Of a stretch of 64,000 nucleotides of DNA, positions 12,937-24,789 are shown one piece after another. The stretch is taken from NCBI GenBank assembly GCA_027405735.1, contig JAPEHQ010000008.1:496001-560000 (forward strand), read 5' to 3'. The notes below the pieces were generated by a model. That model had not been told where the DNA came from. It searched no databases and saw only the letters and a program-made list of their open reading frames with translations. The position numbers and the translations under genes were made by a program. Each line of letters opens with the position of its first letter. Position 1 is the first letter of the stretch. The stretch is from Mucor racemosus (lineage: Eukaryota > Mucoromycota > Mucoromycetes > Mucorales > Mucoraceae).

Positions 12937-14284
12937 TTACAATTTTGTAGGTTTAACCTCACCTAAAAAGAGTGTTTTATCCGTACTTGCACTCATAATA
13001 ATAGGTTCTTTTGGATGCCAATCAACATCATTGACGCATCCCTTGTGTCCAGGAAGTTTATACAAAATTTTTCTAGTATCAACATCCCAAATAACTACGG
13101 ATCTATCGGCTGAACCACATGCAATTTGGCTTCCATCTGTAGCCCAACATGGCTTAATCAAGTTCTTTTCAAATCCATGGGGTGCTCCTTCAAAAATCTT
13201 GAGACAACGATCAGCTGCAGCAAAAGGTTTAATATCCCAAATGCGAACTAAAAAAAAAAAAATATATATCAAAAAGTTAATAATAGACACACGAAACAGG
13301 ACAGCCTTCCTTTACCTGTATTATCCATAGAATTTGTTAATAAATTATTTCCATCGGGACTCAGAGACATGCCAGAAACAGTATCCATATGACCCTTCAT
13401 AGTATATGCTAATTGATTTTTACGAACATCCCATACTTTAATATCGTTATCAAGTCCTGCTGAATAAATCATATCACCAGCATCACTAAAACAAACACTG
13501 GTCACTTGATAATCATTATCAAATGTGTTGACAGCTTCTTTTGTTCTATTATCCCAGATCTTTACCGTGCAATCATCACTGCCAGATACAACTAATTCAG
13601 CTCCTCTACGTGCAACTTGACAACTATTTACAATGCCTGAATGTCCTCTCCATCTACGTGTACGGGTGCCTGTTTTGACATCGAAAATGCCAACAGTTTT
13701 ATCGGCTGAACAACTGAATATTTGGCTTGAATCTCGAGACCAATGAATTTCCATAACTGCATTTGTATGACCCTTTAAAACACCATAATTTTTGACCTCT
13801 CCATAAGTATTCCACAGTACTATAGTAACTTATTAGTAATTTTGTTTACAAATATGATTAAATAATACTTACAAATTTGTCTATCGAAACCTGCACTAGC
13901 AATATATTCACCTGAATGATCAAATTCACAAGAGTAAATTTCTCCCTAATGAAAAAAAAAAAAAAAAAAAAAAAATTATTACCAAATAAACCATTTTTGT
14001 CAATGTTTGAATGCAAAAACCTACATCATGACCTATTAATTGCATAACAGGAGCTTCTAATCCAGAGGTACGTTTGATCTATGAATATATAAAATCGTAA
14101 ATAAATCAATGCCTCGAATATAATAATCAACTGGTTATACGCGTACAGTTCCAACAATGGCATTCTTTGTTCCAGCTCTTTGGCTTGATAAATTGATAAG
14201 CGATTTATTGGTATCCTCGTCATCTTGCTTGGCACGCTTAATGAGTGCTCCGCCGTTAGATGTATCTTTTCTCTTTTCGGCCAT
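12937..14284 (-). CDS. SNRNP40: U5 snRNP 40-kDa WD40 protein (SNRNP40/Cwf17 type)
   Basis: Five exons on the minus strand, 14284-14147, 14078-14025, 13945-13873, 13819-13316 and 13247-12937, give 359 aa with all phases consistent. The protein is a seven-bladed WD40 propeller with repeats ending in VLWN, VGIFD, VKIWD, IKVWD, VRIWD and VVIWD. The N-terminus is basic (MAEKRKDTSNG...LIKRAKQDDED), and APVMQLIGHDGEIYSCEFD opens the first blade. The order and wording match the U5 40K/Prp8-binding protein, a component of the U5 snRNP and the spliceosome. The family is about 340-360 aa, so it looks full-length. Intron 2 has a 24-T polypyrimidine tract before its AG and intron 4 another T run. Confidence 0.9.
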
Positions 14285-16260
14285 GATTTATCGCTGTTGT
14301 TCGAGTCCAAGATGTGTATTTTAACCTATTTCAAATTTTGTTGTTGCCTTCCAAAAGAGAAAAATCATGATGGGATGACGCTCAACAGTCACGAGTATTA
14401 TGGCTTTCAAGGGGTTTTCTTGATTCCAAATCAAAAAAACAAGAATCCGATCAAGAGATTTTGCATAAATCTCAAGTTAAAGCAAATGCATACGACTTTA
14501 TATATCATGAATAACTTAGAATTCGAGAGAATTTAAAGTAATAGTGCCTAAAAACCATTATGAAACTAATCCTTTTTCATTGATCCTCTTTAGGGCCGAA
14601 CTAACATTTTTCAGGTTGTTGCTATACTACATTTCTATTTCCTAAATATATTCGCAAGTAAGGCAAATTAATGAACTTTGCACTTTACACTAGTGCTTCT
14701 AGAGAAATTAATTTCCATCAGTATATGCAATCGTATAATTTTTTTAAATTCGAAAGGAATGGTTAAAAAACCAAGTTGAAATCACATAATGCTCTGAGAT
14801 CAGCCACGGTCAATTTATTCTTGGCATCCTTCTTTCAATAGATACCATTCGAGAAAAAATATGGGAACTTGGATAATATACTAACAAATAGTATCAACAG
14901 AATGATTACTATATATGCAAAACGTTATAAAACATTTAGAGTTCTATAATCAGGATGATACTGTACCTTATTATATTGTCAATCTATTCGACATTTAAGA
15001 TTGTCTTTCAAAGCAGAGACATCCCAATATTACATGTTTAAATAATCAATTCTACATGGTATATTATGGTAATTAAAAACCAATTTTTTAGAATATAAAT
15101 TTTAGCTATATTGCATGATTTTTAGTTTTAGTTTTCTATGAAAACACGCCATGTCCTTTAATTTAGTAATTTGCATTACTCAACTTAACAGTGCTTACAA
15201 TAAATACATAGTACTCAAGTCAGAACTTCCTTATATTATTATGATCTACTTGAAGAGGATAATATAGAAGTTTTTCAGTTTGAAAATGCTTAAGCGAGAA
15301 ATGCTTTCAAGCTTTGTTTAAATATCGAGCGCTTTGAATCTCGCTTCAGAGCTTGTTTACCTATGTCTCCTTAACTTTTGTTGTGATTTGCATTAGTGTA
15401 TATAAAGAAATTAATTTTCAAGTATTGAGTTTTAAGGTTACAGAAGATGCTTCAAATGAATATTTAAGAATATGTATGCATTTTCAAAAACAGTTGCTTT
15501 CCTGATGGACTTATATACAACAAATGATTAAGGATTAATGAATGTCTATTTAAGGTCGTTTTATAACCCATTTGCAAATCACAAATTTGTTTTTAATAAT
15601 TGTTTGAGACATACGACATATCTGTATTTATATAAACAATCAAAAATAATTTGTAGAAGCTGATATATACAGCATGGCAAATTGGTGAATGGTATTTCCA
15701 AAATCTACATACGATAAATGGGTAAATTTGAACTCATTTGTATTAATATCATATTTAGAACACATTGAATTACAACTTTGATTATGCATGAATAGGACGC
15801 TTACATACCAATTTCGGTAGCTGTTATTGCCATATATGCTGTTTTTGGCTGATTTCGGCTGATTTAGCGCTATTTCTAATTTAAATGATCTATTGAGACA
15901 TAAACCCTACTTGGAAAAAGGGCGTATTTGATTCCTACGATTTAATCAGCAAATCAATCAGATGTCGAATTATAGCGCTAGATACTGTTACAGCTTCAGT
16001 ATATATTTTGAAATTTGCATCCCATTTGGATCAATATTCATTGATTTTAAGCATTCTTCTAGCTACTAAATTTCTTTCAAGCAGAAGAAAAGACTTTTTT
16101 TCAAAAATGTGTCCAAAAACCCTTCAAAAACAGCTTTTAGCTAATGAAATCAAGACATGTTCTTCGGAAATCTATTGTACATCAAGTGCAACTTCAAAAT
16201 TCAATTTTTGAACTACTATTTGATTTTATAAAAAATTTCAAAAAGTATCTAGTCTATCAC
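14285..16260. other. Gene-free interval at the start of the repeat desert
   Basis: No coding region is supported. Short open frames (such as 14225-14536) overlap the SNRNP40 5' end or are AT-driven. Around 16000-16250 there is weak similarity to 21290-21380 (TTCAACTTCAAAATT blocks), so part of it is old repeat. Confidence 0.45.
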
Positions 16261-17361
16261 TACTACGGCTGACCTGTGCTGCATAAGATGATTTCGTTGT
16301 ACCTAGGTGGGCTGCACACTATAGCTTGAGCTGTTGTGCCCACTGAATATGGTTAAAAAGATAATAAGATGCACATGGGCACAACAAAAGAAACTGCACA
16401 CGAGCACACCGCTAAGCCCGTATGTGCAGAATTACAGATTATGTTCATATGCATGACATTAATCCCATGTGTGCATACCCTTATCAAACGGTGGATATAT
16501 CCTTGGAATATGAAAAGAGAGAAACAACACACGTATAAAAGGATTTTCAAGGCTTTACATTATTTAGCACATTTAAAACCCTGCTAAGTTGCACATTTCA
16601 GCCAATGTAAAAGCAACATTACAGCGCATGAACTATAAACTAAGCAAAATAGGCAATATCTGTTACGTTACTACTATAATAGAAGCATAAAATTTTCTAA
16701 TAAAAAAACCGTCTGCCATATCATACATTCATTAAAAAATTGCAAAAGCGAGCCTGTAGGGCAACGACGTAATTGAGCATAACAAGATCGAACGGCTAAG
16801 TCTCTTAGACTATGGTATATACCTAAGTTTTAAATAAAAAAGCGTTTTTATTTTAACTTTTCTTATATTTAACCACGTACAATCTAAAAATTCAGATTTT
16901 TTAGCGGACATTTTCGGGGCTCATTTTATCCTTACCAACACTAATGATTTTCATCAAAAAACAGAAAAATCAAATTTTGATACCAAAATCAACGTTTAAA
17001 CATACTACATTGTGAGAGAAACTTATAGCCATAACTAATACGCATTTTATAAAAGCTTAATATTAAATGTTAAGTATTGAAAATTTGTACTTTTGTCCCA
17101 AAAACGGTTTTTTGATTAAAGGATTTTCATGTAATATTTTGCAATGAAAACGTTAGTTATTTTTTATTGAGCAAATAGAGCGCTAAATTTTGTATATGTG
17201 TATATTTTTTGCTTTTATAATTTGTAGTATAATTAACTCTGGATTTGCAAAACCAGAAAAAAAAATTTAAAAAATGTCAAAATTGATGATCTGGACAAAA
17301 ATAATTTTCTAAATTAATATTCCGCTTATAAGCCCTGTAAGTCTTAAAAGTAAGAGGTTAT

Positions 17362-17617
17362 TGTAGTGGCTCCAAGGCCTTCGGAAAGTGAACCAATCAT
17401 TAATGCTAGAGACACTGCTAGAATCTACGAGAAGGTTGCTTGGTAAGCATGCGTAGCAAGACCAAGGCATAGACACCTTCTAGAAGTAATCTATTGGTAC
17501 ATGATTAACAACCATGTATCCGTAGTCAATTAACATAATAGTATAAATAGCGAGTACATAATCAATCAATAAACAATTATTCTTTATTCTAAATAACATA
17601 ATATCTCGGACATTACA
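17362..17617 (+). mobile_element. Solo LTR A with GTTAT target-site duplication
   Basis: The segment begins TGTAGTGGCTCC and ends GGACATTACA, is 256 bp long and has a TATAAATAG promoter-like box at about 17544. It is flanked by identical 5-bp GTTAT at 17357-17361 and 17618-17622. The unoccupied site is visible in sister copies of the host repeat, for example the reverse complement of about 52998-53035, where the flanks run together. This is an LTR-LTR recombination remnant of an LTR retrotransposon. Confidence 0.9.
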
Positions 17618-17835
17618 GTTATATAATGCTTGAGAACTTTTTCAAGAATTTACGATGCTGTACCCATTTTATTCAAGCTTAATATTACTGTAAATATTTA
17701 TACATTTTAATATTGTGTGATAGTTTATTTGATGATAATATAATCTTACTTTATTAATTACTGCGCTAAAGGTGATTTACATTGAGTTTTAGCCTTACGT
17801 CTCCAATACTGTATCATAAACATAAACATAAACAT

Positions 17836-18185
17836 TGTTACGCCAGGAGATTATATCAATCTCAAAGCTAAAATATGTACTGAATCATTTAATAAAAATA
17901 AAGGAAAACTGTTATAAAATGAAAGAGCACACTAAAACTAAAAAGCTTTATTATAAGATCGAACCATCTTCTTTTATATTCACATTCTCTAATTATATGA
18001 CCTGTTTAAAGGAGTCTATTTATATATATACATATATCCAATCAAGTCTAGGTGACACACACTAGTTCCATATTCCTGCATACACGGAGCTTCATAACAT
18101 AATACACAGCAATGTAGAACTTAACATATCAAACTGTGTCGTAATCTTAACCAAGGAATGCACCCAGATCTGTGGATGCAACACT
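17836..18185 (+). repeat. Family C dispersed repeat, copy 1
   Basis: About 350 bp beginning CCAGGAGATTATATCAA and ending near CCAAGGAATGCA. It is shared with 25575-25930 (+) and 57815-58145 (-). It inserts into the captured gene fragment of CACTA-like copy 1. It carries no coding potential that I recognise. Confidence 0.75.
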
Positions 18186-18665
18186 TTATTTCGAGTCAAC
18201 ACAACTGATTTGGTGCTATTTTAGCATCAGCAGTTGAATCAGATAAATTTGAGATTAGATGATCCTTTTTAATAGTTTTGCATATTATGAGCTACTAATG
18301 GACCGATATTATAGATACGCTAGATAAGGATGGTGAATTAACTCTAATGGACGAACGAGTCGATTAGCAGTATAAAAAAAATATTAAAGTTAAATAGATA
18401 TAGCAATTGAATGAGCAAGAGATTATAAACCATGTAAATTGGTATAATTGAAGTGTTTCAAGCGTTTTCAGCTGAATACGCCTTTACTTTGGCCTATAAA
18501 AATTGATTTATTAGTAAGATCAATTAATAAATGAATAAGTAATGATTATGATGTACTTTTGGTAGTTGGTAGTGGTATACAAGGCAACACCTTGTTTTCT
18601 TCTTCTTGATTAGTTTTTGGCCACTAAATAGAAATAAAAAAATGCTTTTTAAGAACTAGCTTGCA

Positions 18666-19189
18666 CTTAAAGGCTTCTAAGCTAAATCTTCTTGTTTTTC
18701 AATGTTCTATTATATATTAAAGTTTTACGGGTGGTTTTTTTGGATAGTTTTTGGGCCCCTAAACCTTGTAATTGTAAATCCTGTTTTGCTTTGTTTTTCT
18801 ATTTTGCATTTTTAACAATTTGGAGAATTTTCACATTTTTTTACAAAAGTATTGCTAGGAATCAGAAAACCAAGTTCTCTGGGGTAAAATTGGTTGCTGA
18901 AGACGAATCTGCAATTCATTTTATTGTATCTATCAATTTCGTCGAGATTTTTGTGGTATAAATTTTGCTGTATTCTAGTATATACGCGTATGGCAACCCT
19001 TAAATTTCATTATAAAATCTTACTTAAACCATAATAAAAGTTGTTGAACAAATTATCACATACATTTTGATATATAATTTTAAGCGCCAAGTCTAGTTTC
19101 AACAATTTTAGAGGGCAAAATAAGCTGAAAAACGTGAATATTTTTATTGGTGATCAATTTTAAAGGAGCTTTTTTTTCAAAAACAGTAC
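18666..19189. other. Gene-free interval
   Basis: About 520 bp between the end of similarity of CACTA-like copy 1 and the right inverted-repeat arm. An 89-codon open frame at 18692-18961 (+) encodes a hydrophobic, Phe-rich peptide with no recognisable family. Confidence 0.4.
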
Positions 19190-20235
19190 CAATCCATTCA
19201 ACTTTGCCCCGGCTACAAATTTTATTAAATAAAGCAAGGATGGTTACTATAGTGATTGTTTCATAAATTTGAATGATGCAAAAATGGCCAGCTTAAAATT
19301 GAGAATGCGCATTTGAAATGAAAATAAGTGGAGAAAATACTAAGGTATTGCAATGATGGTTATTAAGTAAAGTCTACTTTATTTTTCATTCTCTACCAGG
19401 ATATCTAGTTTTTGGATGGCTGTAAAGACTTTTTTTATTTTTTTATAAATTTTGTGAGAGTACTTTTTCTGTTATAGAGATCCATGAAGGGATGACAGGT
19501 ATGCAAATCTAAAACCATAGGATAGTACTCATTAGCGTTTATCCAACGAATTTTATCTCGTCAAAAAATATTGATTTTTGGTCGAGAAAATTGAGATTGA
19601 ATGATTGATTTTTGGTGATGATAAAAAAGGATCAATTTTGGACGAGGATATACAAGGAAAAATTTTCGCCGACCAAAAAAAATGATCAAAAAAATGTATA
19701 TCCCCACGAAAAAATAGGGCTACAGCTATGTATAAATACTCATTTTGTAGGTAATTTTGTTGCGCATAATGTAAAAATAAAATATTTTAGGGTTGCATTT
19801 GAGTAAAGGGTACTTTTTGATCAAAAACCGTTAAAATTTGACATTAAATTTACTAGAGATTTTATAAGAAAAACATTTTTAAAATTTGCACAGATCGATT
19901 CAGAATTAAAAACTGAACCTAAAACATTTAATACGCTAGTTCAACTTACTATGCATTTTTGTGAGCAATTAAACATACAAGGTTTTTTTTGGATTTTTTT
20001 GGATTTTTTTTCCATTTGAACACTTTTTTGGATTCAAGCTCAGTTACATGTGCATATCTGATTATACAATTTTATATGGTGATATTCAAAATCGGAGCGT
20101 GCCCCCATTTCAATAGATAATTAGGAAATAAAAAATGTAAGGCTATACTTGAGATGCTACAGAATATTGACAAAAGATTTATTTCTATTTATGCTGATTT
20201 CCCAGCGAGTATAAAGGCTTCAAAAGTGAAACACT
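19190..20235 (-). repeat. Right arm of ~1.04-kb inverted repeat (family R1)
   Basis: Reverse complement of 2445-3490, with a 64-codon open frame (19612-19806) whose translation is identical to that in the other arm. The terminal segment near 20150-20233 (GAGATGCTACAGAATATTG and the GATTTCCCAGCGAG block) marks where similarity stops. The two arms are about 16.7 kb apart and enclose the deacetylase, kinase, PH and SNRNP40 genes. Confidence 0.85.
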
Positions 20236-20940
20236 TGTTTTCCCCCGCTTAAAATCTCAATCTAAGATGTAAAATATGATGGTATAAAAAGGAAAAATCG
20301 AAGCTAGAAACGAAGATATCTTTTTGTACACATTTTTGAGAAAGATATCTCGACGAAAAATCAATGTATCTTGAAAAACATTAAATTGGATCTGAGAGAG
20401 CTTAACGAGGTCAACGATGATTTATCGAGACTTTGTAAATTAAAATCAACGTAAAAAGTACCGTTTATTAATTAGAATGAATTAAATATGGGTTTATATA
20501 GTTATTGGAATTGTGTGATAAGATCTAATGGACAGGGATCCACTAGATGTGACAATAGATATTATTATTAATGTGTATGGATATAACATGTTATGTTTCA
20601 GTGGTAATATTGCTATAAGTTATGTTTCATTATTAGTTCCTGGGTGACACAAACCAGTTACTGGATAGATAAGATCTGCTAGATTTGTCGGAGATCTTCT
20701 ATATATCGAATGTTGTAATTCTGATAGATCAGACGACATGAATGTTAAAAAAATTGCCAAAAAATCGTCAGGAAAATAAAAATGCTCAAAAAACACGTAT
20801 ACTACAATATGTGTTATAGAAGGTTTCAAAACAAATAAGTTTTACTATTATTAGAAATTGTTTCTATAGCTTAATGTTTTGAAGAGATATGAAGCCTCTA
20901 AGTCATTGAATTTTTTAAGCAGAGGAAAACAGGTTTCCTT
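20236..20940 (+). repeat. Diverged R1-family copy interrupted by ~300 bp
   Basis: The pieces at about 20285-20450 (TTTTTGTACACATTTTTGAG, CGAAAAATCAATGTATC) and 20735-20930 (GACATGAATGTTAAAAAAA) align with 33180-33510 and 46950-47280. The intervening 20450-20735 is not in the other copies and may be an insertion. Confidence 0.6.
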
Positions 20941-21012
20941 TCGATAGCCGTGCCTTCATCGTTCAAAAATAATTTTTGGCCAATGAGTTTAAGATTGTAT
21001 GTTATTCGTAGG

Positions 21013-21286
21013 TGTAATGAGTCAAAGATTTCAGTTTCATTCATGCAAAACCTTGCCTCATTCTTTATATAAATACTACAAGGAAAAAAATTACATGATC
21101 CTTTGTAGATTTATCTGTCTTGTTGTCTTGTTAAACTCCCTTTACTTTTATTTACTAACTAATAAATATCTAATTTACAAGAACACCAACCTTCATCAAT
21201 CCAGTAATCACCAATTTATAATAACAAGAATAATATCCGTAAGCATATTATCCTCTTTTGTTAGTCCAAAATTACAGGTCATTACA
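21013..21286 (+). mobile_element. Solo LTR B with RTAGG target-site duplication
   Basis: The 274-bp segment starts TGTAATGAGTCAAAG and ends GGTCATTACA, with a TATATAAATA box at about 21066. Flanks are GTAGG (21008-21012) and ATAGG (21287-21291), a duplication with one mismatch. It is the same family as the element at 32391-32662, differing by small indels and substitutions. Confidence 0.85.
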
Positions 21287-21749
21287 ATAGGCTCACTGTG
21301 CATTAAGTTCAACTTCAAAATTTAATTTGGAATCATTCATTGATTTTATAAAACATTTCAAGAAATATCTGAAACAATCGATACAAAATAGTTTGAACAC
21401 ATACGAGTTTTTACTGTATGTCTCCATTTCCACAGCAACTCAGGGAGTTGAACCTTTTGCAATTCTGCTGATCAACACTAAGAATACCTGCTATTACAAC
21501 GAAAGTTCATTTAGATCCTTATCTGTCGAGAACTGGTGAGCTTATTGACCTTCTTAGAAAGCATAAATAGCAGATGATCAACTTGTTTCTGAAACCTATC
21601 GAAGGCACGGTAACCCATGGAAGCTGGCACTGTATCTGAAATAATTTTAATGCATATTTATATATATATTCATGTAGAGTCGCAGCTTACTTGGATCAGT
21701 ATTTATAGATGTCTTATTTAAATTGTTTTCAATAAAAGTGTGCAGTAAA

Positions 21750-22070
21750 ATATAGGTGCAATTTGGTGATTATTTTCTCAACACACATTATATTGTAAAA
21801 GTTGCCATTCAACATCATTTTGTGGACAATGATGCGTACCTAACTCTCGTGCAAAGTTGAAAATTACTTGGATCAAAATTCCCCAAGGTACGGTTTTGTT
21901 GTCACTTAAATTTCGGATGGTTTTAGAAGGTTCACGGATGATTTTCAAAACTTTTCCCCTGATACTGAGTCAAATTCAGTTATATTTTCAAAGTAGATAT
22001 ACCTTGTCTCTATAGACAATTAATCTCTCCCCGGAAATAGAACTGCTATCATATATCGCTCTCTAAAACA
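21750..22070 (+). repeat. Repeat shared with 31919-32220
   Basis: Blocks such as TGATTATTTTCTCAACACAC, AAGTTGCCATT and GATGGTTTTAGAAGG recur in the same order at 31919-32220. In both places a family-B solo LTR lies nearby, but on opposite sides, so this is an older repeat rather than part of the LTR element. Confidence 0.6.
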
Positions 22071-22590
22071 ATGATTTCTATAACACAGATGATTGTATTT
22101 ACAGTGTGGTGTAAGTTTATAAACAGCATTTCCATCAAATTAAACAAAATTTTGAAGACGTCATCAATGGAACTCAAATTTTAGGGTTTATTCAAAAACA
22201 CGATGGCCCCCTGTTTTTTTTTCTGTTTTTTTCTGACAACCAGGTAAATTTGATGAAGCAAAACTTTATGGTTTGGTGGAATCACGAGTCTATCTTGTAC
22301 GTGTCTTATCCGTTGGCTAAGGCCTACTATAGTATCTCGCAAGATAAAGTTTTATACGTAGTTGCTGAAGGTTAGGTGGGAGTTTCGACGTTAAAGTAAC
22401 GTCTGGTGCGTGAAATTTTAACGAAGCTTCTATCATAAACTTTCCTAGTATTTTAGGTTTGAGTAAAAGAAAAACAAGTAAGCTGCTCTTGTTTAACTTT
22501 CTTTTAGCTCATCCTGGTACATGGTTTATTCTATCTGCGTTTGGTTCTTTGGATTGTTTACCTGCGGTTATCAGCTGTTTGTTATCTGAT

Positions 22591-22855
22591 TTTTGGCACA
22601 CCCTTGACCAGGGTTTAAGAGTCGAAATGATTTGAACGAACAGTTGGTATCTGTTGAGCTATCAGCTATTGGCTATCTCATTTTGGCACACCCATGGCCA
22701 GGGTTTAAGAGTCGAAACGATTTGAGCTAACAGTTAGTAGCTATTGAGCTATCAGCTATTGGCTATCTCATTTTGGCACACCCATGGCCAGGGTTTAAGA
22801 GTCAAAATAATTGGAATTAATAGCTGATGCCTCAATTCTGCTGTTGCACCTCTTT
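22591..22855. repeat. Three tandem 90-bp repeats
   Basis: Units begin at 22591, 22681 and 22771, exactly 90 bp apart, each opening TTTTGGCACACCC and continuing GGGTTTAAGAGTC. They end in GAGCTATCAGCTATTGGCTA. A diverged single unit recurs at about 24713-24775 on the far side of the 21-bp array. Confidence 0.9.
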
Positions 22856-24690
22856 TTTCTTTAGCGTCTGTTCTCTTTTTTGCAAGGTCTGATCTTCCTG
22901 GTATGTTTCTAAAACGTAATATATTCTACTTTCTTCTAATCTAAATTTTTTTTAGATATATTTAATAATCGTTTTTCTGCAATATCTATCTCTCTTCTCA
23001 AAGATCCAGCACCTTTTTTTAGCATATCTGGTCTCGTTTCTGCAACATTTGTTATCGTTACTGAGCAATTTGGTCTATCATACGCAAATCTGGTCTCTTT
23101 TTGTAATATATGGTCATCCTCTATCAATATCTGGTAGCTTTATGTTAACATTGGCTTTTTATTTAGGTTTGCCTTGCCTTTTGTTCTATCTGTCTCTCCT
23201 AGTATTGCTTTTCTGGTATCTGGTTTCTCTATATATGCTAATATCTCGTTTTTTGGGTTTTACTGCTGCCGTCTCTCTATGTTCATTTACCTCGTCCGTT
23301 TCAGTCAACATCTGGTTTTTCATATCCTGTATCAAGTTTTGGCCTACTCTATGTGGTTCTATTTGACGTCGTGCTTCATCTATCTGGTTTCTGTTTGTCT
23401 TACATGATCCTTGATTCTCTATTCCCACTGCCCTAAATTTTTTAATTGCGTGGTGCCTTTTTGTGTATATCTTGTCTCGGTTCGTCACTATATCTGTTTT
23501 GATTAATTTACTTCTGGTCTCAACTCACGTTTATATGGTCTCATCTCATGCTCGTCTGGTCTCAATACATGCTCTTCTGGTTTCAACTCGTGCTTATCTG
23601 GTTTCAACTCGTGCTTATCTGGTTTGAACTCATGCTTATATGGTTTCAATTCATAGTTATCTGGTTTAGGTTTTTGCACATCTGGTTTTCTTTCATGCGC
23701 ATCTTGTATCGTATCGTTAGCATCTCGTCTTTCTGGTTTCATCTGGTCTCATTACATGCTTACCTGGTTTCAATGTATGTACATCTGGTATCGTTTTTCA
23801 ACATCTGGTTTTTATTTATGCACTGTTGGTCTCAATTTATGTTTATATGGTATAGGTTTATCAATATCTGGTTTTTATTTATGCACTTCTGGTCTCACTT
23901 AATGCACATCCGTTCTGCCTTTGTCAACGTATAGTCTTTATTTTCATGCACATCTGGTCTGTATTCATGCACTTTTGATCCCATTTCATCAGTATATTAT
24001 CTCATTTTATTCTTATCTCGTTTTTAGTTTTGGTCGTCTGCTGGCCTCCGTTCATGTTTATCTGTTCTCCATTATTTATCTCGTCTCAACTCCTTAATTT
24101 TTCTCTGGTATCAAGTGGTTTACATCTGGTCTATTTTAATTCTTGCTCATCTGATTTCTATTTATTTACAGTTAATCTTGGTTCATTCAAGTCTGTTCTC
24201 AATTTATTTTTTCCTGGATTCAATTTATTCTGGTTTGGTCTCCATCCATTTGTATATGGTCTCAATTTATACTCATCTGTTTTCAAGTAATCCTGATGTG
24301 GTCAAAATTTATGTTTATCTGGTCTTATTTCATCTTTAACTGGTCTCAATCTATGCTCTTTTGGTATAAAGGTATGCTCTTTCATGTTCATCAGTTTTTC
24401 AATTAATGCTCATCTGGTCTTACTTCATATTTATCTAGTCTCAATTTATCCCCATCGGGCCTCAATTCGTGTGCTTTTTGTCTCATCTCTTTAACTTGTG
24501 GTTTCAATTTATGAAAAAGGTATATTATTGAAAACTTAAAAAGTATCATCAACGTCTGATCTTAATTTGTTATCTTTTTTATAATTTTGAAGGTTTCTTT
24601 TGATATAACGTCTCCAAGCTAATGTCTCTGGTCTTGTCTCTCTGACCGTATCATCTCTCTGGTCTTGTCTTCTTTGTTTTTATTTTATTT
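22856..24690. repeat. Degenerate 21-bp minisatellite (TCTGGTTTCAA core)
   Basis: About 1.8 kb made of imperfect 21-bp units. The clearest are three successive ones from 23577 with TCTGGTTTCAACTCGTGCTT or one or two changes. TCTGG/TATGG/TCTCG cores keep the 21-bp spacing over long runs, while the second half of each unit drifts (CATGCAC, TATGTTTA). Because 21 is a multiple of three, the minus strand is open at 23503-23742 and reads as a heptad peptide HELKPDK. I do not call that frame a gene: it has no supporting context and fades as units diverge. Confidence 0.85.
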
Positions 24691-24789
24691 CATCTAGAAG
24701 TTAAAGCATCTTTTTGTTATCTGATTTTTGATACACCTTACGTAGGTTTAAGAATCAAAATGATTTGATCGAAAAAAAGCGATAACTTT

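Larger units (their letters stand above)
16261..18665 (-). mobile_element. CACTA-like element copy 1, truncated and nested
   Basis: Starts at the terminal motif TACTACGGCTGACCTGTGCTG and has subterminal TGTGC/GCACA motifs to about 16475. It then jumps to the body (TATCAAACGGTGG onward). The body matches copies 2, 3 and 4 through to the short exon-like piece near 18500-18650. Two later insertions interrupt it: a solo LTR at 17362-17617 and a family C repeat at 17836-18185. Most of the gene fragment present in the other copies is lost at the family C junction. The far terminus is missing. Confidence 0.7.

Noticed and set aside
22591..24690. Could the tandem repeats be a CRISPR array
   Set aside because: Units are 21 or 90 bp back to back without unique spacers, and the genome is eukaryotic.
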